Assembly (NCBI GenBank): GCA_943787365.1 | Contig: CALSMD010000008.1 | Span: forward strand, 1 to 64,000 | Source: an uncultured Flavobacteriaceae bacterium | GTDB taxonomy: Bacteria > Bacteroidota > Bacteroidia > Flavobacteriales > Flavobacteriaceae | Direction: 5' to 3' | DNA length: 64,000 nucleotides | Shown here: piece by piece, positions 46,873 to 55,566 of the stretch | Position numbering within the stretch: the first letter of the stretch is position 1 | Layout: every line of letters begins with the position of its first letter | Notes under the pieces: model-generated | What the model was told of the DNA's origin: nothing | The model's database searches: none | The model's input: only the letters and a program-made list of their open reading frames with translations | Position numbers and translations under genes: made by a program

Positions 46873-48183
46873 ATGATGATTTTAGCCGCTGGAACATCCG
46901 GAACCATTTTAGCTACCGTCGTAGCATTTTTAGTAATTTCCTTAGTATTAATCAGTGTACTCCTTTTTGTAAAACAAAAACTATCACCATCAGGACCTGT
47001 AAAAATCCTTATCAATGGTGAACGTGAAATTGAAGTTGCTTCAGGAGCTACATTATTATCCACATTAGGTGGGAATAAAATATTTTTACCTTCTGCATGT
47101 GGAGGTGGAGGAACCTGTATTCAATGTGAGTGCCATGTGCTCTCTGGTGGGGGTGAAGCCTTGCCAACAGAAACACCTCACTTCTCAAGAAAAGAGCTTA
47201 AAGATGGGGCACGTTTATCGTGTCAGGTAAAAGTAAAACAAGACATGGAAATTACCATTCCAGAAGAAGTTTTTGGAATTAAAAAATGGGAAGCTACGGT
47301 TGTAAGAAATTATAATGTAGCATCTTTTATTAAAGAATTTGTAGTGGAAATTCCAGAAGATATGGGATATAAAGCAGGTGGATATATTCAAATCGAAATT
47401 CCAGAATGTGAAATAGACTTTAAGGATATTGACATTACAGCGCATCCAGAAGAACATGATACTCCAGATAAATTTCAAGCGGAATGGGACAAGTTTGGTC
47501 TTTGGCCGTTAACGATGAAAAATAATGAAATTGTAGAGCGTGCCTATTCAATGGCATCCTACCCTGCAGAAGGACGTGAAATTATGTTAAACGTGCGTAT
47601 TGCAACCCCGCCATGGGACCGTGCCAAAAATGGTTGGATGGACGTGAATCCTGGAATTGCATCCTCTTATATTTTTGCTCAAAAACCTGGCGATAAAGTA
47701 ACCATCTCTGGACCTTACGGTGAGTTTTTTATTAATGAAAGTGATTCCGAAATGTTATACGTTGGTGGAGGTGCTGGTATGGCGCCAATGCGTTCGCATT
47801 TATACCACCTATTCAAAACTCTTAAAACAGGTCGTAAAGTAACCTATTGGTACGGAGGACGTTCTAAACGTGAATTATTCTATTTAGACCATTTTGAACA
47901 ACTTGAAAAAGAATTTCCAAATTTTAAATTTTACCTTGCATTATCCGAACCCATGGAAGAAGATAACTGGAAAGTAAAAGATGGAATTGATGGCGAAGGT
48001 GATGGTTTTATTGGATTTATCCACAACTGTGTGATCGATAATTATTTAAATCATCATGAATCACCAGAAGATATCGAACTCTATTTCTGTGGACCTCCAT
48101 TAATGAATCAAGCGGTTCAAAAAATGGGTGAAGATTTTGGAATTCCAGATGAACACATTCGATTTGATGACTTTGGAGGTTAA
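46873..48183 (+). CDS. nqrF: Na+-translocating NADH:quinone reductase subunit F
   Basis: The electron-entry subunit: it oxidises NADH with FAD and passes electrons to a 2Fe-2S cluster. The 436-residue protein has an N-terminal helix (about 8-34), a ferredoxin domain with Cys76, Cys82, Cys85 and Cys117 ('SACGGGGTCIQCECHV'), an FAD domain with 'ERAYSMASYPAE', and an NADH domain with 'YVGGGAGMAPMRSHLYHL' and 'LYFCGPPLMNQAV'. It closes the nqr operon before a terminator. Confidence 0.97.
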   Translation: MMILAAGTSGTILATVVAFLVISLVLISVLLFVKQKLSPSGPVKILINGEREIEVASGATLLSTLGGNKIFLPSACGGGGTCIQCECHVLSGGGEALPTETPHFSRKELKDGARLSCQVKVKQDMEITIPEEVFGIKKWEATVVRNYNVASFIKEFVVEIPEDMGYKAGGYIQIEIPECEIDFKDIDITAHPEEHDTPDKFQAEWDKFGLWPLTMKNNEIVERAYSMASYPAEGREIMLNVRIATPPWDRAKNGWMDVNPGIASSYIFAQKPGDKVTISGPYGEFFINESDSEMLYVGGGAGMAPMRSHLYHLFKTLKTGRKVTYWYGGRSKRELFYLDHFEQLEKEFPNFKFYLALSEPMEEDNWKVKDGIDGEGDGFIGFIHNCVIDNYLNHHESPEDIELYFCGPPLMNQAVQKMGEDFGIPDEHIRFDDFGG

Positions 48184-48208
48184 TCACTTCTAAATCTTTT
48201 TATAATCT

Positions 48209-48235
48209 AGCCCAGCACTTGTGTTGGGCTTTTTG
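48209..48235 (+). terminator. Terminator of the nqr operon
   Basis: AGCCCAGCAC pairs with GTGTTGGGCT (one G-T pair), followed by TTTTTG. It stands 25 bp after the nqrF stop and immediately before the next promoter box. Confidence 0.75.
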
Positions 48236-48243
48236 TATTTTTG
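48236..48243 (+). promoter_or_regulatory. Putative -7 box (TATTTTTG) giving a near-leaderless transcript
   Basis: TATTTTTG matches TAnnTTTG and ends only 4 bp before the ATG at 48248, so transcription would start at or next to the start codon. The nqr terminator occupies the space where a -33 element would be. Confidence 0.5.
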
Positions 48244-48247
48244 TACT

Positions 48248-48625
48248 ATGAGTCAACCACTTTCAAAACAAGAAATGCACAACTTAGCAATGAATCACGT
48301 TGGGAAGGATTTAGAGTCCCGAGGTTTTGAGTTTGTAGCCATTAATAGTAAACTCAAAAAACACCCTCAGTTTGTGTGTATTGATAAAAATAGTCAATAC
48401 TTTTTTGTCATCGTTCGGGTGGTGAAGCTTCCTGAAAACCCTAATAATTATGATGTCATTTGGATGGAAACCTTCAAAAATCATGCTATGGACAAAGACG
48501 CAAAAGTACTGTATGCTGGAGTTGGAATTGGCAATCCAAAAGGCGAAGATCTACCTGTCTATTTGAATGAAGAATACCTTATAGAATACAATGGGATTCA
48601 AGTCATCGAAACAAATTTGAATTAA
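48248..48625 (+). CDS. Small conserved protein between nqrF and apbE (function unknown)
   Basis: A 125-residue soluble protein with no signal peptide or membrane helix. The N-terminus 'LSKQEMHNLAMNHVGKDLESRGFEFVAINS' is helical, and the middle 'HPQFVCIDKNSQYFFVIVRVV' suggests a mixed alpha/beta, nuclease-like or restriction-fold-like core, though no active site was recognised. It is translationally adjacent to apbE (the next ATG follows the stop directly). Its position between the sodium pump genes and the flavin transferase suggests an accessory role in Nqr assembly, which is inference. Related proteins are sometimes labelled as Nqr subunit F, which its content does not support. Confidence 0.8.
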   Translation: MSQPLSKQEMHNLAMNHVGKDLESRGFEFVAINSKLKKHPQFVCIDKNSQYFFVIVRVVKLPENPNNYDVIWMETFKNHAMDKDAKVLYAGVGIGNPKGEDLPVYLNEEYLIEYNGIQVIETNLN

Positions 48626-49618
48626 ATGAAGTACAGGTTTATTTTTTTTTATTTAGGGATTTTAGTTTCATGCCTTTCTTGTGATCAAGAACTAGCAATC
48701 ACGAAATTAAATGGCCCAATCTTTGGCACCTTTTATGAGGTTACTTATTCTTCTAGCAACAACGAAAATCATCAAAAGTCAATCGATAGTATTTTTTCAG
48801 TCATCAATACTTCCATGTCTAATTACCAAATGGACTCAGACATCTCTAAGGTTAATAAACACCAATTAGATGTTGTGGATGCTCATTTTGTAGAAGTATT
48901 CAAGGCGTCAAAAAACATATACAAGGCAACAAATGGCGTATTTGATCCTACCATTGGAACACTTGTCAATGCCTGGAATTTTGGGTCAGAACTCAATAAA
49001 ACCAAACTCGATAGTCTTAGGATTGATAGTTTAATGCAGTTTGTTGGCTTTGACAAAATAGAATTAAAAAAGAACACCCTCATTAAAACGACTCCCAAGC
49101 CTTATTTAGATTTTAATGCGATTGCCAAAGGCTACGCTGTGGACGTCGTTGCAGCGTTTTTAGACGCTAAAAACCACGACAATTACCTTATTAATATTGG
49201 AGGTGAACTCCGAGTAAAAGGCATCAATACGGCCAAACAAAGTGGGTGGACTGTTGGCATTGAAAACCCCAATTTTGATGGCTCACAGAGTTATGATAAC
49301 GTCTTTGTTCTTAAAGATAAAGCCATGGCAACTTCTGGAACTTACCGTAAGTTTAAATTAGACGCTAATGGCAACCGTTATGCCCATATCATAAACACTA
49401 AAACAGGCTATCCAACCAAAACAAATATTTTAAGTGTCTCCGTAATTGCCGATTCATGTATGATGGCCGATGGCTATGCTACAGCCTTTCAGGCGATGGG
49501 TGTTGAAAGAGTTAAAGCGTTTTTAGCTCAGCATCCTGAACTGCAAGCGTATCTTATTTTTGAAAATATAAACAAGGATTTTGAAGTGTTAGCCTTGAAC
49601 AATTTCCCTACGAAATAG
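48626..49618 (+). CDS. apbE: FAD:protein FMN transferase
   Basis: Attaches FMN covalently to Thr in NqrB and NqrC (and Rnf-type proteins). The 330-residue exported lipoprotein has the signal 'LGILVSCLSC' with the lipid Cys in its first 20 residues. ApbE motifs are 'FGTFYEVTY', 'FDPTIGTLVNAWNFG', 'YLDFNAIAKGYAVDVVAAFL', 'YLINIGGELRVKG', 'AMATSGTYRKF', 'HIINTKTGYPT' and 'SCMMADGYATAFQAMG', the last two holding metal-site residues. The gene follows the small conserved gene without a gap. The last 11 bp overlap the convergent methyltransferase gene. Confidence 0.95.
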   Translation: MKYRFIFFYLGILVSCLSCDQELAITKLNGPIFGTFYEVTYSSSNNENHQKSIDSIFSVINTSMSNYQMDSDISKVNKHQLDVVDAHFVEVFKASKNIYKATNGVFDPTIGTLVNAWNFGSELNKTKLDSLRIDSLMQFVGFDKIELKKNTLIKTTPKPYLDFNAIAKGYAVDVVAAFLDAKNHDNYLINIGGELRVKGINTAKQSGWTVGIENPNFDGSQSYDNVFVLKDKAMATSGTYRKFKLDANGNRYAHIINTKTGYPTKTNILSVSVIADSCMMADGYATAFQAMGVERVKAFLAQHPELQAYLIFENINKDFEVLALNNFPTK

Positions 49619-50381
49619 GTTTATAAACCACAGGAATAATTTCGCCTTTAGCCAATCGGTAGCGGTCAATTTCTTGATCTGATAATGCAGCGGTATAATC
49701 CACTTCATTCACCTCAAAGCCAATTGTTCTTAGTTTTTGAAAGTAATCACGTCCATAAATACGTACATGATCGTATTGTCCAAAAATCTTAGCACGTTCT
49801 TTCTTGTCGTTTATGCTATGGTCTTCAAACGTTTTTTCGAGCTTTAAATCTTGAGGGATTTGAAAGATGCCCATTCCTCTAGGGCGGAGGACACGAAAAA
49901 GTTCTTGCATAGCTTTTGTATCATCCAAAATATGTTCGAGAACATGATTGCATAGAATGACATCAAAACTATTGGATTCAAATGGAAGATTACAAATATC
50001 TGCTTTGACTGTCGCAATGGGCGAGTTCAGATCCGTAGTCACATAGTCAAAATGTTTAATGTTTTTAAAGCGTTTGTAAAAAGCCTGCTCGGGTGCAAAG
50101 TGTAATATTTTTTTGGATGCAGTGAAAAAATCGGTTTCATTTTTTAGATATAACCACAATAACCGGTGACGCTCTAAGGACAGGGTGGAGGGTGAGAGCA
50201 CATTTCCTCGCGGGTTTTCATAACCATAAGGCAAAAATTTCCGAAACTGTTTACCATCAATTGGATCGGTATAGCGACTTCCTCTTAAAAATAAAACTAG
50301 AATGGGTTGTGCAATATAACTCAGTTTTATGAGTAGGGGTCGTGGTATTAAATTTAAAATAAACTTAAAAAGTGTTTTCAA
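49608..50381 (-). CDS. SAM-dependent class I methyltransferase
   Basis: A 257-residue protein. A hydrophobic, basic N-terminus precedes a methyltransferase domain with 'KILHFAPEQAFYKRF' (motif I variant), 'TDLNSPIATVKADICNLPFESNSFDVILCNHVLEHI' and 'LFRVLRPRGMGIFQIP'. The motif I glycines are largely replaced, as in SAM enzymes of the methyltransferase type 11 group found near surface-sugar genes. The substrate is unknown. It is followed upstream by the DUF3050 gene on the same strand. Confidence 0.8.
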   Translation of the reverse strand: MKTLFKFILNLIPRPLLIKLSYIAQPILVLFLRGSRYTDPIDGKQFRKFLPYGYENPRGNVLSPSTLSLERHRLLWLYLKNETDFFTASKKILHFAPEQAFYKRFKNIKHFDYVTTDLNSPIATVKADICNLPFESNSFDVILCNHVLEHILDDTKAMQELFRVLRPRGMGIFQIPQDLKLEKTFEDHSINDKKERAKIFGQYDHVRIYGRDYFQKLRTIGFEVNEVDYTAALSDQEIDRYRLAKGEIIPVVYKPIS

Positions 50382-50392
50382 AATTTAAGTAT

Positions 50393-51178
50393 TTATGCCT
50401 CAACGTATTTGTGCTTTATACACTCGGTTATATGGTCCCAAAGCTTCAAACGAAGTCTTAATGCGTCATTTGCTATCTCTAGTACTTCTTCCCATTTTGA
50501 ATCGTCATCACCACAAAGTTCAGCGACCATTTTTAGGGAGATTGGTCCGTGTTCATCGCCATCTAATTCAATATGACGGTTCAAATAGTAAAGTAGTTTA
50601 CCATACGTTTGGTCATTGTCTTGAGTTTGAGACTGGCTTACAATTTCTAAAAACATATCTGGAATCACATCTTCTCTTCCAAACGTAAACGCCGAAGCAA
50701 CACAGTGTGGTTTGTTGGAGTTTACAACTTCCATTGTGAATTGTACAAACTCCACAATAGGTTTTTCTAAATTTATTCTTTGGGCGGCAGTTTCAATAGA
50801 GTCTCCATTTTCAATTGCCTTTACAAACAAGTCTATGGCAGTTGTATTTGCACCAACCTGTTTCATCGCATCGATATACATTTCAAAATGACTCATAGGA
50901 ACTCCCAGTTCGTTGACATCACTTTCTTCAGCCATAACTATTTCATTGATAAAACGTGCTGTTGGTCCATGCCCTTTTGGGGTCCAAGGAACATTTGTAT
51001 TTGTCAAATGATTTTGAAGTGATTTAAGTAAGGACATAAAATCCCAAACGGCAAACACATGGTTCTCCATAAACACAGCGACATCCTCTATGTTTGAAAG
51101 TGTATTATATAAAGGATGTGATTTTAGCTGATCACGAAGTGGTTCTAGTTGTAATTCAATAGCTTTTAAGCGACTCAT
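50393..51178 (-). CDS. DUF3050 family protein (heme-oxygenase-like fold expected)
   Basis: A 261-residue soluble protein with 'RLKAIELQLEPLRDQLKSHPLY', 'FMENHVFAVWDFMSLLKSLQ', 'RFINEIVMAEESDV', 'HCVASAFTFGREDVIPDMFLE' and 'YYLNRHIELDGDEHGPISLKMV'. The His/Glu spacing (HVFAVWDF, NEIVMAEE, RHIELDGDEH) resembles metal-binding helices of heme-oxygenase/TenA-like folds. The biological function is unknown. It lies 11 bp upstream of the methyltransferase gene and 12 bp downstream of map. Confidence 0.85.
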   Translation of the reverse strand: MSRLKAIELQLEPLRDQLKSHPLYNTLSNIEDVAVFMENHVFAVWDFMSLLKSLQNHLTNTNVPWTPKGHGPTARFINEIVMAEESDVNELGVPMSHFEMYIDAMKQVGANTTAIDLFVKAIENGDSIETAAQRINLEKPIVEFVQFTMEVVNSNKPHCVASAFTFGREDVIPDMFLEIVSQSQTQDNDQTYGKLLYYLNRHIELDGDEHGPISLKMVAELCGDDDSKWEEVLEIANDALRLRLKLWDHITECIKHKYVEA

Positions 51179-51189
51179 GTATTGGTTAA

Positions 51190-52008
51190 TTATAGTGTTA
51201 ATGGATGGACTCTTAGTCCATCCTCTTCATTACTTTTTATTCCGAGTGTTTCATAAACATAAGCAAAGGTTGATAATAATTCGGGTTGTCCATCTACAAG
51301 CGCAACATTGTGCTCAAAATGGGCACTTGGTTTGTTGTCTTTTGTAGTAATTGTCCACCCATCTTTGTGATGTTTGATTTTATGAGTTCCCATATTGATC
51401 ATCGGTTCAATTGCAACAACCATTCCTTCTTGAAATTTTTTCCCTCGACCGCGTTTTCCATAATTTGGCATTTCGGGTTCCTCGTGCATGATACGTCCAA
51501 TTCCGTGTCCGATGAGTTCTCTTACCACTCCATAACCATGAGATTCACAGTAGTTTTGAATGGCATAACCAACATCTCCTACACGGTTGTGGTGTTTAAA
51601 TGCTCGAATGCCTTCATAAAGCGAAGCTTTAGTAACCTCTAATAACTTTTGAGTGTCTTCGTCAATCTCACCTACGGAAAAGGTGTAAGCATGATCGCCA
51701 TAAAATTCATTTTTTAAAGCGCCACAATCAATTGAAATAATATCGCCTTCAACAAGCGGAGTATCATTTGGAATTCCATGAACGACTTGATCGTTTGGAC
51801 TCATACAAAGCGTGTTTGGAAATCCGTACATCCCCAAAAACCCCGGAATGGCTCCGTGGTCTCTAATAAATGTTTCGGCGAGTGCATCTAGTTGTAAGGT
51901 GGTAACTCCAGGTTTTATTTCGCCAGCCAACATTCCTAATGTTTTTGAAACAACAAGGGCACTTTCGCGAATGAGTTCTATTTCTTCTTTTGATTTAAGC
52001 GTGAGCAT
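51190..52008 (-). CDS. map: Type I methionine aminopeptidase
   Basis: Removes N-terminal methionine from nascent proteins. The 272-residue metalloprotease has the dinuclear metal ligands in 'ISIDCGALKNEFYGDHAYTF' (two Asp), 'ELIGHGIGRIMHEEP' (His), 'MVVAIEPMIN' (Glu) and 'SAHFEHNVAL' (Glu). The C-terminal extension is slightly longer than in E. coli Map. A TATCTTTG -7 box lies upstream. Confidence 0.96.
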   Translation of the reverse strand: MLTLKSKEEIELIRESALVVSKTLGMLAGEIKPGVTTLQLDALAETFIRDHGAIPGFLGMYGFPNTLCMSPNDQVVHGIPNDTPLVEGDIISIDCGALKNEFYGDHAYTFSVGEIDEDTQKLLEVTKASLYEGIRAFKHHNRVGDVGYAIQNYCESHGYGVVRELIGHGIGRIMHEEPEMPNYGKRGRGKKFQEGMVVAIEPMINMGTHKIKHHKDGWTITTKDNKPSAHFEHNVALVDGQPELLSTFAYVYETLGIKSNEEDGLRVHPLTL

Positions 52009-52024
52009 ACTAAAAAATTATGCA

Positions 52025-52032
52025 CAAAGATA
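52025..52032 (-). promoter_or_regulatory. Putative -7 box for map (TATCTTTG)
   Basis: The minus-strand TATCTTTG fits TAnnTTTG and lies 17 bp upstream of the map ATG. No convincing -33 element was found. Confidence 0.45.
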
Positions 52033-52095
52033 CTTAATAAAAGCCTTTTTTAGTTGGTTTTATACGCTTGATTTTGTTAGAGTTGTCTTAAAGTT

Positions 52096-52506
52096 TTAAG
52101 ACTTGAAGAATCCAAAAAAACGTTTTTTCTTTGGAAGCGATAAAGGGTTGTCACTCTCGGATAGGAGTTGATAAATTTCTCCCCAACCATAAAAGCCTCC
52201 AACGTTTCTATCATCAATAAAAAGGTCTGCATTTATTTTTCTGCTTTTTTTGGGGTCATAGTCCTCGTTTGGAAAACTACAGTTAACAGCATAAAATTCA
52301 AGATTATTTTCTTTACAAAAATCAACTGCTTCTTGCAGTGTTTTTCCATAACGATAGGTCCAAAGTATCAATCGATGCCCATCTTGTTGTAGTTTTTTTA
52401 AGGTTTCAAAAGCAAATAGTTTTGGTTTCCCAATTTTTGGGTATGCATCTTCCACGATTGTGCCGTCAAAGTCAATTGCTAGAGTGAAGGTTTTGGTTAA
52501 GTCCAT
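52096..52506 (-). CDS. Small HAD-superfamily hydrolase-like protein
   Basis: A 136-residue protein with HAD motif I 'AIDFDGTIVEDAYP' (Asp12, Asp14). The following text 'HRLILWTYRYGKTLQEAVDFC' gives motif II (Thr), and 'INADLFIDDRNVGG' the acidic motif IV, as in the BT0820-like capless phosphatase group. A basic tail 'LPKKKRFFGFFKS' ends the chain. The substrate is unknown. It follows gpmI at 10 bp on the same strand. Confidence 0.85.
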   Translation of the reverse strand: MDLTKTFTLAIDFDGTIVEDAYPKIGKPKLFAFETLKKLQQDGHRLILWTYRYGKTLQEAVDFCKENNLEFYAVNCSFPNEDYDPKKSRKINADLFIDDRNVGGFYGWGEIYQLLSESDNPLSLPKKKRFFGFFKS

Positions 52507-52516
52507 TAGGATTAAT

Positions 52517-54034
52517 TTAGATTAAGCTATTTTGGGTCATAACTTCGGGTTTTTCAATTCCTATAAGTTTTAAAATAGTTGGTGCAATATCACCAAGCAC
52601 GCCATCTTTGATGGAAGTGAGTTCTTTGTCAATCAAAATAATGGGAACAGGATTGGTCGTATGAGCTGTATTAGGAGTTCCGTCAGGATTAATCATCGTT
52701 TCGCAATTTCCATGATCGGCAATGAGTAGGGTTGTGTAGTTGTGTTCCAAAGCAGTGGTGATTACCGCTTCAACACAAGTATCTACCGCTTCACAGGCTT
52801 TAATAGCAGCGTCCATCACTCCTGTATGCCCAACCATATCACCATTGGCAAAATTTAAACATACAAAATCAAGAGTTTCTTTTTTGAGTTCAGCGACAAG
52901 AGCATCTTTAAGTTCAAAAGCACTCATTTCTGGCTGAAGATCATAAGTGGCTACTTTCGGAGAATTTTTCAAAATACGTTCTTCTCCTTTGAAGGCTGTT
53001 TCACGTCCTCCAGAAAAGAAAAAAGTAACATGGGGATATTTCTCTGTTTCAGCCATTCTTAGCTGTGTTTTTCCATGGGTCTCAAGTACTTCTCCGAGTG
53101 TATTTGTAACGTTGTCTTTGTTGAAGATAACCTCAATATTTTTAAAATTATCATCGTAATTTGTCATGGTCACATAATGCAAGTTTAGCTTATGCATATT
53201 GTATTCATGCTTGTCATTTTGACTGAGTACTTCTGTTAATTCTCTTCCTCGATCGGTTCTAAAATTAAAGAATAAAACCACATCACCTTCTTCAATTTTA
53301 GCAACGGGAGCGTTATTTTTATCAGTTATGATAATTGGTTTTAAGAATTCATCTGTTAACCCTTCATCATAATTATTTTGAATTGTTTTTGTAGCATTGG
53401 AAGAATGAAGGCCTTTGTTATTTACTAAGGCATCATAAGCAATTTTTATCCGTTCCCAACGGTTATCACGATCCATAGCGTAATAACGTCCAGTGATCGT
53501 TGCTAGTTCTGTTGAGGAAGATTCTAAGCGGGTTTCCAATTCGGAAATAAACCCATATCCAGATTTAGGATCTACATCACGCCCATCTGTAAACGCATGG
53601 ATAAAAGATTTTTCTATGCCATGTGCGTCAATAACATCCAACAATCCATATAAGTGATTGATGTGGGAATGCACTCCACCATCACTGACCAATCCTAAAA
53701 TATGAACTGCTTTTTGATTTGTTTTTGCATATTCTAATGCATTCTTTAGAACTGTTTCGTCTTTAAAAGTATCATTCGTAACAGCAAGATTGATTTTAGC
53801 AAGATCTTGATATACAATACGTCCAGCACCCAAGTTCATGTGTCCAACTTCACTATTCCCCATTTGACCTTCAGGAAGTCCTACATGCAGACCATCTGTA
53901 CGAAGACTGGCATGGCCATATTTTGTATATAAAGAATCAATAAATTGTGTATTTGCATTGTCAATTGCCGATACTTTAGGATCAGGAGATTTCCCCCACC
54001 CATCTAAAATCATTAAAATAACTTTCTTGTTCAT
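52517..54034 (-). CDS. gpmI: 2,3-bisphosphoglycerate-independent phosphoglycerate mutase
   Basis: Interconverts 3- and 2-phosphoglycerate in glycolysis. The 505-residue alkaline-phosphatase-superfamily enzyme has 'ILMILDGWG' (metal Asp11), the phosphoserine Ser61 in 'PEGQMGNSEVGHMNLGAGR', 'HSHINHL', 'FTDGRDVDPKSG', 'GRYYAMDRDNRWERI', 'NFRTDRGREL', 'NFANGDMVGHTG' and 'LIADHGNCE'. Metal ligands appear complete. Confidence 0.97.
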   Translation of the reverse strand: MNKKVILMILDGWGKSPDPKVSAIDNANTQFIDSLYTKYGHASLRTDGLHVGLPEGQMGNSEVGHMNLGAGRIVYQDLAKINLAVTNDTFKDETVLKNALEYAKTNQKAVHILGLVSDGGVHSHINHLYGLLDVIDAHGIEKSFIHAFTDGRDVDPKSGYGFISELETRLESSSTELATITGRYYAMDRDNRWERIKIAYDALVNNKGLHSSNATKTIQNNYDEGLTDEFLKPIIITDKNNAPVAKIEEGDVVLFFNFRTDRGRELTEVLSQNDKHEYNMHKLNLHYVTMTNYDDNFKNIEVIFNKDNVTNTLGEVLETHGKTQLRMAETEKYPHVTFFFSGGRETAFKGEERILKNSPKVATYDLQPEMSAFELKDALVAELKKETLDFVCLNFANGDMVGHTGVMDAAIKACEAVDTCVEAVITTALEHNYTTLLIADHGNCETMINPDGTPNTAHTTNPVPIILIDKELTSIKDGVLGDIAPTILKLIGIEKPEVMTQNSLI

Positions 54035-54056
54035 ATTCTCGTTGTTATAACGTGCT

Positions 54057-54064
54057 CAAAGATA
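54057..54064 (-). promoter_or_regulatory. Putative -7 box for gpmI (TATCTTTG)
   Basis: Minus-strand TATCTTTG, identical to the map box, lies 23 bp upstream of the gpmI ATG. Confidence 0.45.
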
Positions 54065-54121
54065 AGAAGATTTATATAGAATTCAGATGAGAAGTTGGAA
54101 TTAGATGCTAAAAAATAATCG

Positions 54122-54129
54122 TATTTTTG
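54122..54129 (+). promoter_or_regulatory. Putative -7 box for the GNAT gene (TATTTTTG)
   Basis: TATTTTTG fits TAnnTTTG and lies 20 bp before the ATG at 54149. Confidence 0.45.
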
Positions 54130-54148
54130 AAGTTCTAAATCCTTTTAA

Positions 54149-54574
54149 ATGCAATTTCAGTTCAAAATTATCCCAGCAGAGTCAATTGATAGTGTTGTAC
54201 CATTAGTAAAAAAAATGTCTACACCCTCAATTAAAGAGGCACTGCTTTTGAAGCGTTTCAAGGAAATGGTCTCTCAGAATTACGAATGTATTGGCGTTTA
54301 TGATGCGGATAAACTTGTGGGTGTTTCCGGATTGTGGTTTTGTACACGACATTATTCGGGGCGCAGTGTAGAATTGGATCATGTTTTTATTGACGATGCT
54401 TATCGGAATAAAGGCTTGGGGTCACAGTTTGTCAATTGGATTCAGGAGTATGTCAAATCAAAAGGGTGTGAAGCAATTGAACTCAATGCATATATAGATA
54501 ATGAACCTTCTCAAAAATTTTACGAAAGAGATGGATTTCAGAAACTAGGGTATCATTTTGTGAAGGAGATTTAA
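54149..54574 (+). CDS. GNAT-family N-acetyltransferase
   Basis: A 141-residue single-domain acetyl-CoA-dependent acetyltransferase. 'ELDHVFIDDAYRNKGLGSQFVNWIQEY' is motif A with the acetyl-CoA pyrophosphate loop, and 'AIELNAYIDNEPSQKFYERDGFQKLGYHFV' is motif B. The substrate cannot be assigned. The gene stands alone, between divergent gpmI and the convergent pepE. Confidence 0.9.
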   Translation: MQFQFKIIPAESIDSVVPLVKKMSTPSIKEALLLKRFKEMVSQNYECIGVYDADKLVGVSGLWFCTRHYSGRSVELDHVFIDDAYRNKGLGSQFVNWIQEYVKSKGCEAIELNAYIDNEPSQKFYERDGFQKLGYHFVKEI

Positions 54575-54708
54575 TGATGTTAGTAATTAGTATTAAGTAG
54601 GAGGTATAAGTATTATGAAAAAAAACACAGATAAGAGAGTATAGAAAAAGAACCAATATGTAAGTAGTAAAATCTATTCTCTATATTCTTGTCTTTAACG
54701 AATTATCT

Positions 54709-55416
54709 TTAATTTAAATCCGACACATCCGATTCAGGCTTAATTTCATAAGGTGTTTTGTTTTTTTCAAATACACGTGCGCTAAAAGAACCTTTAAGTG
54801 TGATTTTTGAGCCGATGACTTCCAAATAACTCCCCTCTCTTAATCCAATAACTGGCTGTGAATTGAAGTGATGAAACTCTTGAATTCTAGTTTCACGAGT
54901 TTCGCCCATATGAGTACTCCTTGGATCAGGATCTTGATAGTGAGGATTGATATTAAACGGAACAACTCCTAAGGTTTGAAAACTTTTTGGATAGGCAATA
55001 GGCATGTCATTCGATGTGCCAATCGTAAGCCCACAGATGTTACTTCCTGCACTGGTTCCTAAATAAGGTGTTCCCGATTCAATAGTCGATTTTAAAGTTC
55101 CAATCACATTTGTTTTATAGAGTTGATCGACCAATACAAAAGTGTTTCCTCCACCCGTAAAAATACCTTTTGCATTTTTGATGGCTTCTATTGGGTTTTT
55201 AAATTCATGCAATCCTTTGACAGTTTTGCCTATTTTAGAAAAAGCCAACTGCACAACATCTGTATAGGCTTCGTGTGACATTCCACTTGGACGTGCATAA
55301 GGGATAAAAAGAATCGTTTCTACGTTCTTAAAATGTATTTTTAAGGCGTCCAACAAGTAGTCCAAAAAACCACTACCATGCACTGTAGAGGTGCTTGCAA
55401 TTAGGATTTGTTTCAT
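54709..55416 (-). CDS. pepE: Dipeptidase E (alpha-aspartyl dipeptidase)
   Basis: A 235-residue serine peptidase of family S51 that hydrolyses Asp-Xaa dipeptides. 'GIFTGGGNTFVLVDQLYK' and the nucleophile Ser122 in 'YLGTSAGSNICG' are present, as are 'HYQDPDPRSTHMGETRETRIQEF' and 'GLREGSYLEV'. It stands alone. The 34 bases before the start codon belong to a 40-bp sequence repeated before the ACMSD gene. Confidence 0.92.
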   Translation of the reverse strand: MKQILIASTSTVHGSGFLDYLLDALKIHFKNVETILFIPYARPSGMSHEAYTDVVQLAFSKIGKTVKGLHEFKNPIEAIKNAKGIFTGGGNTFVLVDQLYKTNVIGTLKSTIESGTPYLGTSAGSNICGLTIGTSNDMPIAYPKSFQTLGVVPFNINPHYQDPDPRSTHMGETRETRIQEFHHFNSQPVIGLREGSYLEVIGSKITLKGSFSARVFEKNKTPYEIKPESDVSDLN

Positions 55417-55450
55417 GTGTCTGTATTTATTGTTTTTAAAAGGTCACATG
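55411..55450 (-). repeat. Shared leader sequence, copy 1 (upstream of pepE)
   Basis: Forty bases covering the pepE start codon and the 34 bases before it are 35/40 identical to 58416-58455, which covers the ACMSD start in the same orientation. Mismatches are at positions 9, 13, 28, 31 and 35 of the block. The core on the minus strand is AAAACAATAAATA. Confidence 0.7.
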
Positions 55451-55472
55451 CTGCCTGCTTGCGGCAGGCAGG
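55451..55472. repeat. GC-rich palindromic REP-like element
   Basis: CTGCCTGCTTGCGGCAGGCA and the two following G's form an 8-bp perfect inverted repeat (CTGCCTGC/GCAGGCAG) around a 5-nt loop. Sixteen of 22 bases are G or C, unlike anything around it. It starts exactly where the shared leader ends. Such short GC-rich palindromes are dispersed in many flavobacterial genomes. Confidence 0.6.
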
Positions 55473-55566
55473 TTCGCTATTAGTCATTCCGATGGGTGAT
55501 GATAATTTTAGTACGCTGGTTACATCTTTTAATTTTTGTAAATTTACCAATAAATTTATTTTTTAA

